Shown here piece by piece: positions 56,505-64,000 of a stretch of DNA of 64,000 bases. Position 1 is the stretch's first letter. Every line of letters begins with the position of its first letter. The notes below the pieces were generated by a model. It did not search any database, was not told the DNA's origin, and was given only the letters and a program-made list of their open reading frames with translations. Where the stretch lies: assembly GCA_034769895.1 (NCBI GenBank), contig CM068370.1, positions 47,668,344-47,732,343 on the forward strand. The letters are read 5' to 3'. A program made the position numbers and the translations under genes. This stretch comes from Magicicada septendecula (lineage: Eukaryota; Arthropoda; Insecta; Hemiptera; Cicadidae).

Positions 56505-57770
56505 AATGTCAAAATGCAAGGTTTTAAGTATCAAAGAAAAATTGCAGATTCTTAATGAAGTGGACAGTGGAGTTAAGAAGAAAGAAATTGCATTATGTTT
56601 CGGTATTCCGACAATTCTTTATCGACCATTTTTTTAATCAATCGAAAAACATGCTGAGCAGTTAAATACGAATTGAAAACGTTTTAAAACATATGTTTAT
56701 GAAGATTTAGATGAAATCTGTATAACATTTACCTTAATTTCTTCCGTCGTGTGACTTCGTAATGCGTTTGATTTGATTTATGCGTTTCAAAACATATGTT
56801 TCGTCTTCAGAAATAAATGAATAAAAATTCACTCTTAGTGAGGTCGTTACATATTAAAATACAAATATTGAATTTGTCCGAGTGTCCGATCAGTCAGACT
56901 CGAGTGCGCACTCATGTAAAGCGGATATGTGTGTAATCGTTTTCCAATATTTGTATTTTAATATGTAACGACCTCGCTAAGAGTGAATTTTTATTCATTT
57001 ATTTCTGAAGACGAAACATATGTTTCGAAGCGCTTAAATCAAATCAAACGCATTACGAAGTCACACAACGGAAGAAATTAAGGTAAATATTATACAGATT
57101 TTGTCAATAAGTGACTTGGATACCAATTCAAACATGTCTTTCAAGATTTAGATGAGGCGGTTCTTAAATGGTTTACCATGGTCCGTGAGAAAATATTTCT
57201 GTATTGGGGGCATTAATAAAAGAGAAAGCTTTAGACTTTGCTAAATGTTAAACTATCCTGATTTTCAAGCCAGTACGGCGTGGTTGGATAAGTTTAAGTC
57301 CCGTCATGACATTTCTAAAAAAATGTGTCAGTGGCGAGAGTTCTGATGTTAAAGAAGACGACTGTGTTTCTTGGAAACAAAATGTCTTACCAAAATTACT
57401 GCAGGAATACGACGACGATATTTTTAATGCCAATGAGACCGGCCTGTTTTGTAAATGTCTTCCCGATAAAACCCTTGCTTTCAAAGGAGACAAATGTTTC
57501 GGCAGGAAGCATAGTAACAAGAAGGTGACTGTCATGGTCGCAGTGAATATGAGCAGAAGTGAAAAGTTAAAATTCCTGGTTATTGGGAAAAGTCAATGGC
57601 CACATTGCTTCTGAAGAGTTAAATCTTTGGGAACAGATTACAATTTTAACCGGAAAGCCTGGATGACTACTGAACTCTACACAAAATGTTTAATGAAACT
57701 CGACCATAAAATTATTAAACTAAAAAAGGATGGGGTTTCATGTCCGTCAACTGCAACTGATGGACTACTG
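56505..57770 (+). pseudogene. Tigger/pogo transposase interrupted by an insertion
   Basis: MSKCKVLSIKEKLQILNEVD and SGVKKKEIALCFGIP form the CENP-B-type HTH. After the insertion come DLDEAVLKW (second HTH), then FNANETGLFCKCLPDKTLAF (first Asp, here Asn-Ala-Asn-Glu, so the catalytic Asp position is Asn), KKVTVMVAVNMSRSEKLKFL and VIGKS. Shifted downstream are NFNRKAWMT and 'LYTKCLMKLDHKI'. It ends before the second catalytic region. Frameshifts occur near 56630, 57200, 57300 and 57600. Confidence 0.82.
56710..57125. mobile_element. Fold-back insertion with ~160-bp inverted arms
   Basis: TCTGTATAACATTTACCTTA(ATTTCTTCCGT...) through CAAATATTG near 56869 is the reverse complement of 56947-57105 with few changes, around an 80-base centre. 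Each arm contains CTGAAGACGAAACATATGTT(TCG), read outward. The flanking AAGATTTAGATGA is present on both sides (56699 and 57143), but offset from the arm ends. It is either a MITE or an inverted pair of retroelement 3' ends. Confidence 0.75.
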
Positions 57771-57849
57771 ACATCCTGTGAGGGTGCGCCTTGAAATTTC
57801 TTTCTATCATCTTGTGACCTGTAGCCTTAGACAGAAGTCCTCAGGAGGA

Positions 57850-58110
57850 TATTTAGTGCAGTGAACGTCCAAGGAACATGGAGAATAAGGACGATCGCAG
57901 AAATCCTGCAAATCTATGGAGAACCAGATATAGTCACTGACATAAAGAAAAGTGGAATACAGAGGGCAGGGCATGTCCAGAGAATGTTAGAGACATTGAA
58001 GAAAATTTTTATGGGGAGGCCTGGTGGAAGAAGGAGGGTATAGGATGATACTTGGGCATGTGAGTTCGCAGCATGTAATGTGTTGTAACTAACTAGAAGA
58101 CTGTATAACA
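57850..58110 (+). mobile_element. LINE 3' end fragment
   Basis: The frame contains EILQIYGEPDIVTDIKKSGI, QRAGHVQRM and GRPGGRRRV, the C-terminal 'YGEPDIV..IK..RLRWAGHVQRM......F.GRPGGRR..GRP' motif of an insect LINE. After a frameshift DDTWACEFAAC follows. It lies 130 bp downstream, on the plus strand, of the Polr1B exon 58244-58438 boundary and does not overlap it. Confidence 0.8.
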
Positions 58111-58243
58111 GTTGAAAGCACCATCAGCACAAAAAGATTGTGGTTTGCATAATATTACACTGCAGCAATCATAATTCAAAACCACTAACACATATTAATA
58201 CGTACATATCAATACTGATCAACATGAGTACCATTTTATTTAC

Positions 58244-58438
58244 CTTTAACATGATTGGTACTTGTCCCATGTCCTTTTCAAGTGGTTTCTGCTCCACTCC
58301 ATTCATCTTCCATTCAACTTTAGAGTAAAGAGTCCCACTGTAGGTACTGCCCCGCTGTCGGCATTCAGTAGGCCATATTGTGTTTGATTTGACCCCTACT
58401 GTTCCAAATGGCACTGAAGGTGGTATAATATATGCTTT
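58244..58438 (-). CDS. Polr1B: Polr1B exon (protrusion domain)
   Basis: This exon has 65 codons in phase 0, with acceptor CACAG and donor GTAAATAA. The peptide includes IWPTECRQRGSTYSG and GQVPIMLK. The first matches the conserved 'ECR.R..TY.G' stretch of RNA polymerase I second subunits and the second the 'VPIMVKS' stretch common to Rpb2-type subunits. The reading frame is intact and codon use looks normal beside the decayed elements around it, so it is probably under selection. It follows the exon at 60402-60536 after a 2-kb intron that contains a small pogo-type MITE. It precedes the exon at 40586-40825 across a 17.4-kb intron. Confidence 0.93.
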
Positions 58439-59251
58439 CTGTGTACAAAGAAAAACACTGGAATACTTATTATATAAGAAGCCCCATTCCCCACTGAAAA
58501 CAAAGAGTTTACGTTATCCTGTCTTTTAATATCAAATATCAAAGAGTCAAAGTAATATACTCAGTGATATCTTTTTTAAATTGTACCAAGCATAAAAATT
58601 TCAGATATGTTAAAAAGTGATGTAACACAAAATAATAACTTCACGAATAGACAGAATAAACTACAAAATTACAAATTATTCACACCACACACAAAAATTA
58701 TAAAACAAATGAAGACATGAAATACCCGTACTTTCTTTTAAAAAATATGCACACACAGTGACTAAAACTTGTAAAAATGCAAAGATATCAACAACTGGAA
58801 CTGATCATTTCATTCTTTAAGAAAATTTAGTAACTGGTATACACTAAGGAAACATGGCACTGGCAGCCAATAGTCAACAACTCTGTATCCCACACCATTT
58901 TGATTTTCATAAAAACCACAGAATTGCTACGACTTAAACTGTGTTCTTGTGTCTTCTTCTTAAATGTTCTTTTTATTTTATCGAATCTACACTGAAATTG
59001 AAATAACTTTCTTAACCACATCCCCCCCTCTTACAACAAATACCATAACTATATTATCAAACACTGCTAACCTGTTTAAAGAAATTTATGTTATTATCCA
59101 AAGAAATTTGGATTGATATATCCAATCAATTTAAATTTTACATTGTATCAGTCATTTTCAGTGTTCACTGATTAGATTAGATCTATGAAAGCTATTAATT
59201 TTGTTTTCTCAACATGGAGATCTTGTTGTAATTTTTCCCACAGCATATATA
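58439..59251. other. Polr1B intron sequence, nothing recognised
   Basis: AT-rich intronic sequence upstream, in gene orientation, of exon 58244-58438. No element ends or RNA genes seen. Confidence 0.5.
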
Positions 59252-59887
59252 CAGTAGAGTCTCGATAGTTCAAGATTCCATATAGTTTGAGGTCCCCCGC
59301 TAGAAAATGGTGGGGTATTTGCACTTCAAAAATGGTGGGGTATTAGTACCAGAAAAAGATCGTCAACTAAAAAACAAAAATACTCTTGATTCATTTTTTA
59401 AAAAGTAAGTTTCATGCAAAGTATTTTGTTTTCAAATATACAAACAGTACAGTTTTTAATATTACTGTGTCATTTTAAATTTCAGTGTGTGCATTTAATA
59501 AATAGATTTGTGAGTGTTAACTAAAAACTTTTTGAATTTTTATTTAATCCTTATGACTATAACCTAGTTAAACGAATGACGATTCGTCGTCGATTTTTAA
59601 TTTCCCTTTCACTCGTGAATGTTCTTGAAAGCTCGCGCAAATTAGTAAACACATATACACAGCACACCAGTTTACAGATTTTGTATACATTTCTTTTAGA
59701 TAAATTTCCAGATACACTTTATAGTATCATGCAGAGATGCTTCACATTAGAAAGCACAGCGCGGGGTGCTCAGCACACCGGCAGAGCGCGGTAGATACCA
59801 GATAATACCGGCATTTTGTGTAGTTCGAGTTTTAGTAGTTCGAGGCTGGTTTGGTCCTAATTACCTCGAACTATCGTGACGCTACTG
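59252..59887 (+). mobile_element. pogo/Tigger-type MITE retaining a transposase tail
   Basis: Ends CAGTAGAGTCTCGATAGTTC (left) and CAGTAGCGTCACGATAGTTC (right, minus strand) are flanked by TA on both sides. Inside, 59343-59407 encodes RQLKNKNTLDSFFKK followed by a stop. This looks like the C-terminal end of a pogo-family transposase, where a PCNA-binding QxxLxxFF-type motif is known in Drosophila pogo. The rest of the gene is gone, so it is an internal-deletion derivative. Confidence 0.85.
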
Positions 59888-60401
59888 TACTTTCATTTGC
59901 AGCAATTTTCACTTTCCTGAATATAGATACTGGGACAGGAGGACTTAACAGTACACTCAAGTACAGTGACATCTGTCTTAACAGCAATGAAGTCAGTATT
60001 TCTAAAATCCATTTCTGCATCACACCATTTGTTAAGTGAAGTAGTTGTAAAATTACACTTTTGTAGCAGGTGAAGTTTTATGTTCTGATTTGGGTTCAGG
60101 TAAATGCTGCTCAGAACAGCATATTAAAGTGACTTTGAACTTTTAATAATGGTACTGAGATTTCTACAAATTTTAGTCTTTCACCAATATCTCAACTGAA
60201 TATAATTTGTATGCTGTTTTTATAATCTTTCCATTTTACTATATACTATTACTTTAAATCAGCAAACCGTTATAATGATGGGTTGGCCCAAGGATGTATG
60301 CACATTTTAGCAGCTGAAATAAAACAAGCTTTACAACAGATCACATTTGAAAGATTCTGTGCATAATCTATAAATAAAATACAGAAGCACCAACTACTTA
60401 C

Positions 60402-60536
60402 CGAAATCGAAACTTCAACTTTGTTAGTGCCTACATGAAATTCCACTGGCCATAAGTCTGCAACAACCTGATCTAAGCCTTGGGTCAGAAAATAATTAAA
60501 CGAGTCTATGTGAGGTGTTCCCAATGTTTTGAGATA
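60402..60536 (-). CDS. Polr1B: Polr1B exon (N-terminal), RNA polymerase I subunit 2
   Basis: This is an internal exon of the second-largest subunit of RNA polymerase I, the nucleolar enzyme that transcribes rRNA genes. On the minus strand it is bounded by an AG acceptor and a GTAAGTAG donor and encodes exactly 45 codons in phase 0. The peptide contains TPHIDSFNYFLTQGL and ADLWPVEF, which match the start of the protrusion domain of RPA135 orthologues. Its end joins in frame to the exon at 58244-58438. No start codon is present, so at least one more 5' exon lies at higher coordinates; I did not find it before the window end. Identification is by family recall and by the order of four collinear exons. 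Confidence 0.9.
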
Positions 60537-60651
60537 CTGAAAACATATTATATCATTTATTTTATTATCTGTAACTCTATTTCAATTCAATGGTGTAGAT
60601 TATGTTATTTTCCATTTACATTACTTATAATCACTACCATATAATACATAT

Positions 60652-61244
60652 TGTTACGACGGTCTAACTGATCATTGTATGGTGGAGTGGAAAACAAAAT
60701 ACAAGACACCAATTACGTCACTAATCACCAGCTTTAATTATCACAATTAAACAGTTTGTTATCAACAGATAGTCTCTTACAACAAATCACATAAAAATAG
60801 TTCACACGCAATAATAATGTCTACTAATATAAAACACAATTGTATTACAATTGTCCAGCACAATTACAAAAACACATAACACTCTGCCACAATACGTTGA
60901 ACTGCACTATAATAATTCACAACTCAAACTCACTGTGTAATTGCCCGATAATAACTGAACTATAATACTACGGACCGGATTCCAATAAATCGCAATGCAA
61001 ACTGAAACTGAGTGTCACTGAGTACTTGTATTTATACCCCGCCAAAAATCCAGAACATCCACATACTACGCATCAGCTCCACAATAGGACGTAATTGATT
61101 GCGGCCTTGACACAGTCCGCGTGGCTGGCAACGTCTAGTAAAGTCTCGCGAATGCATGTTGAAATCACGTACGCACGCAACATTACAGCCGGATTCCACT
61201 GGAACATTCGATAAACACGTAGATTGTTCTGTAATGTCATAACA
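60652..61244 (-). repeat. Solo LTR, family with TGTTA...TAACA ends
   Basis: 593 bp from TGTTACGACGGTC to CATAACA, flanked by a 4-bp ATAT duplication on each side. It matches 62410-62977 throughout. A TATA-type box (TATAAATAC on the minus strand, near 61030) and the surrounding GC-richer sequence suggest transcription toward lower coordinates. No internal retroelement genes lie beside it. Confidence 0.75.
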
Positions 61245-61554
61245 ATATTATTTCAATAAGTACCTCATACATGTATATACAACAAATACATGCAATGCAA
61301 CAAACAATACATCACATTACAGTTCAAATCATTAAACTTTTCCAATTCTTTTTTTAATCTCTCACTAACCTCTTCTCTTTCCTCGTGTTAGCCTTACTTA
61401 TCTAAAAATTTAGCACTTACTTGATCCCATGTCTGTCTAGATCTTCTTTTTTTTTCATTTTTACAATGCAAAAAAAAATTATTTTTGTTTTTTATCTTTA
61501 CAATGCGCGTCTTATAATATAAGCAATGACATGATTAAGTTGCATAAGTTCAAC

Positions 61555-61965
61555 CTTATATGCGGGACCATCAGCCGAACTCTTAAGTCAGCAAGTAAAG
61601 AAACATGCCTAAAATTCTACAAGGTGAGGCCCTACCCACACTTCTTTATGGGTCTGTGAATTATACTTTAATGAAAGGCCAGGCCAGTCGTATCCAAGCA
61701 GCTGAAATGAATTCGGCACGTGGGAGGGTATACTCTCCATGATCATAGAAGAAACACTGATATATGGGAGGAACTGAATATTACGAGTATACTCGACAGG
61801 ATTCCCCAATTTGGCTGAATTGGTGGGAACATCTTTGTCGAATGGATGACTGGCGCATCCTGGAACTAAAAGCCGAAGGGTCGTCCTAGGAAGCACTGAA
61901 GTTACCAGCTCTAGACTTTGCCTGTTTGAGACCGGAACAAACCATCCTTGGTTTAATCTGTGTAG
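61555..61965 (+). mobile_element. LINE reverse-transcriptase C-terminal fragment
   Basis: Broken frames read CGTISRTLKSASKETCLKFY, NTDIWEELNITSILDRIPQF and RPEQTILGLI-type ends (DRNKPSL in frame). This is the same order as the post-RT tail 'CGTI.RTL...K.T.LKFYK.......RNTDI.EEL.I..I.DRI' of the LINE type at 35790-36270. It is heavily mutated. Confidence 0.65.
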
Positions 61966-61984
61966 ATATGATGATCTTTAAAAT

Positions 61985-63250
61985 ACTTGCTTCCCAAATC
62001 CTTTTCACAAGTCTTAACTCTCCCACATGTTTTTAGTAACTCCGCTAACTCCATGAAATTTTTCCTATATAAAATCCAGAACAGGTTGTATCTCTAATTC
62101 CTGTTAATACTTTCCTGTCTTTCACTTAATACCCATGTCTCACAGCCAAATGTAAAAATAGGTCTAAGGTATCAAATATCTTAATTTCCTTTCTTTTGAG
62201 ATCTCCCTCTTACTTGTGATATTTATTGTTGGCATAGTACATTTCACTGTTTTCCTAACGATGATTTCCACATCCCACCCTATCCTTACTTGTCTATTGC
62301 AACACTTAAGTATTGGAACATTCTTACTTGTTCAATCATAGTTCCTTCAATATCTATTTTTATATCTTTCTTTGTGTTGCTAATTATCATAATTTTGGTT
62401 TGTTCTTATTGTTACGACGGTCTACTTCATCGTCGTAGGTACAGTGGAAAACAAATTACAAGACACCAATTAAGTCACTAATTACCAGCTTTAATTTTCA
62501 CAGTTAAACAGTTCATAATTAACAACACAGTCTCTACAACGAATCAAATAAAAATTGTTCACACGCAATAAAATTTCAACTAATATTAAACACAACTGTA
62601 TTACAATTATCCCGCCCGATTATTAAACACTTCACTAATATCCACTTGAACGCACACAGTATTATTGCCTGATAATCACTTGTAATCGCCCGACAATAAA
62701 CTCTCGAACCGCACTGTAATTTATCGCGACTATAACTGATAACTAAAGCCGCTGCCGCCTAGTATTTATACAGCGCTCACAGACCAGAAGATTCCAAACT
62801 GCGTCTTAGCACCAGTGTGTACGACGTAATTAATTGCGGCCTTCACACAGTTTGCGCGGCTGGTGGCTTCCAGAAAAATCTCGCGAACGCGTCGAGAATC
62901 ATGTACACCACACAGATTCCGCTGGATTCAACTGGAACATTCGATAAACGCGTAGATTGTTCTGTGATGTTGTAACATTTTTAATTTTACACCTTTCTAT
63001 TCCAGCACCAAGTTCCATACATTCAAGTACTTTCAGTTCTCTGTCGCTTCATTTATCAGCACATCATATGCAAAAGCATCTTTCATGTTATATTAACTAT
63101 ATTCAAATTCCAATGACCAACTTTAATTTATTACTTTTAACTAAGTATATTCTCAGGATCCTATCCATGAATATTGGATCAGGTCTCCAGCTTGTCTTAG
63201 TTCTCCCTTTATTAGAAATTACTCTGACTCTGTGTTGCTCTTATCACACA
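61985..63250 (-). mobile_element. LINE reverse-transcriptase fragment split by a solo LTR
   Basis: On the minus strand, 62978-63250 contains AYDVLINEATERELKVLE- and MELGAGIERCKI-like readings of the RT region near the YADD box. 61985-62409 continues with KTKIMIISNTKKDIKIDIEG and TMIEQVRMFQYLSVAID, the '.KTK.M..S......I.I.G..IEQV..F.YLG..I' stretch immediately downstream of the RT active site. The 568-bp solo LTR at 62410-62977 interrupts it precisely between those motifs. Confidence 0.7.
62410..62977 (-). repeat. Solo LTR inside a LINE, same family as 60652-61244
   Basis: TGTTACGACGGTC to GTTGTAACA, 568 bp, collinear with the copy at 60652-61244 (shared 'ACAAGACACCAATTA.GTCAC', 'CAGCTTTAATT.TCACA', 'CGTAGATTGTTCTGT.ATGT'). 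The minus strand carries TATAAATACTAGGCGGC near 62760, a plausible TATA promoter. The expected short target duplication is not evident (TTAT against TTTT). Confidence 0.75.
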
Positions 63251-63689
63251 GTTAATATGAGAAATAATATTAGTATTTTTTTAAAGTACAAGAAAATTAA
63301 TATTTCCTACAAAAATGTAAATATCCCAAAATCACTATGAAACAACCTGTGAAAAACATGTAATAAGCTAATAGGAAAAAGATCAGTTTGCTAATGCTAA
63401 TTGTTTAGGAGAAAATGTTTCATTTAACACTGCGTGTATAGGAGGTTCAGGTCCCTTTAATAGTGTGGTAATATAACAATCCCTTGATTATTTTTATGAA
63501 TAATTATAGACGCAGTACTCGTAAAATGTATAGGCTATATTGGAATTGGTACAGGTAACAATATATGTCTACAAATATGTTATAGCTGAGTACAGACTGT
63601 AGGAGTGTTCAAATATGTATATTATTAAAAGATACTTTTTCCAGTGAAGGGTTTGTGAGGATCGGTCAAAAAATATAACACAAATTTTA

Positions 63690-63745
63690 ACTTATTTGTG
63701 TTGACGTTTCGACAATGTTTATTGTAATCATCAGGACATGTGTAT
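63690..63745 (-). other. Hammerhead-like core, incomplete
   Basis: The minus strand reads CTGATGA, then stem ACAAT-aaac-ATTGT, then CGAAAC, then GTC. This reproduces the hammerhead core order with a good stem II. Stem III would be only ACGT, and no complementary stem I flanks it. It probably marks the 3' end of another Penelope-like or related retroelement relic. Confidence 0.5.
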
Positions 63746-64000
63746 GAATACAAAAGAAATGTCAAACACAACAGAACAATTATTTGAGTGAACATGTTTG
63801 TTGTCAGTATCCGCGTGTGTGCGTGCGTATGTGTGTATCCTTGTATATGTGAAGGAGCTGAGATAGTTTGTTTTACATAATCAAATGTTTTCTTAAGACA
63901 ACAAGAAAATTATAATATTACAGTACTTAAGTTATACAATATTACAATTTAAATTACTCATAATGTAAAGGTATTTGTAATTAATTATAAAGCAGTAATC
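63746..64000. other. Window end, nothing recognised
   Basis: GT-rich and AT-rich sequence with no supported gene. It may continue the relic marked by the hammerhead-like core. Confidence 0.4.

Larger units (their letters stand above)
54299..57770 (+). mobile_element. Tigger/pogo element expanded by satellite and fold-back insertions
   Basis: It starts with a Tigger-like terminal sequence ACAGTAGAACTTCCATATTA, and transposase pieces lie at 56505-57770. Between them is a tandem array (54465-56020). A fold-back insertion (56710-57125) splits the transposase between its two HTH domains. I did not find the right terminal repeat, so the right limit is the last recognisable coding. That the terminal sequence and the transposase belong to one element is an inference from orientation and type. 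Confidence 0.6.

Noticed and set aside
1..64000. tRNA, rRNA or snRNA genes
   Set aside because: No cloverleaf-like sequence with internal promoter boxes was recognised; the tRNA-like matches are the retroelement primer sites only.

Overview
The window looks like intronic sequence of one insect nuclear gene packed with transposable elements (TEs). The host gene is the second-largest subunit of RNA polymerase I (Polr1B/RPA135), on the minus strand. Four consecutive coding exons are visible at 60402-60536, 58244-58438, 40586-40825 and 13029-13201. Their junctions join in frame and continue the family alignment, but the introns are about 2.0, 17.4 and 27.4 kb. Spliceosomal introns, low GC, mariner, P-like, Tigger, hAT-like, Penelope and LINE relics and Ty3 elements all fit an arthropod, most likely an insect with a large genome. 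I cannot name the species. Two short plus-strand exon-like segments (35374-35451, 39736-39783) may be a second host gene nested in intron 3.

Layout. 1-7345: tails and LTRs of decayed Ty3/gypsy elements without gag or pol. 8240-9890: a Tigger/pogo relic. 9960-10670: a Penelope-like endonuclease fragment. 10740-12260: unclassified, possibly LTR-derived. 13029-13201: Polr1B exon. 13572-23668: a complete Ty3/gypsy element (LTRs, tRNA-His-like primer site, gag, pol, TGGC target duplication) with a broken pol and a Gag carrying a RanBP2-type rather than CCHC zinc-finger pattern. 24366-32446: a P-like (THAP9-type) transposon holding a nested mariner (25601-26956) and a nested element with GGGGAGGC ends (28029-30985). 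32640-40064: hAT, LINE and Tigger fragments, an 8-bp-TSD hAT-like element, a 39-bp tandem repeat and a near-palindromic MITE. 40586-40825: Polr1B exon.

43407-53429: a second Ty3 relative on the minus strand, flanked by ACAC, with a gag-like leader and a novel acidic ORF but no pol. It is loaded with a solo LTR (44566-45665) and a head-to-head inverted pair of Penelope elements (46252-49180), each arm carrying a well-formed hammerhead ribozyme. 53477-57770: two Tigger/pogo copies, one swollen by a ~160-bp tandem array and a fold-back insertion. 58244-60536: two Polr1B exons around a pogo-type MITE. 60652-64000: two related solo LTRs (one splitting a LINE), LINE tails and a hammerhead-like core.

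The regions do not form a pathway. The window is a layered insertion record inside an essential gene. The parts most worth pursuing are the ribozyme-bearing Penelope inverted dimer, the RanBP2-finger Gag, the pol-less Ty3 derivative with its own ORF, and the conserved structured 3' UTR module shared by the Ty3 copies.
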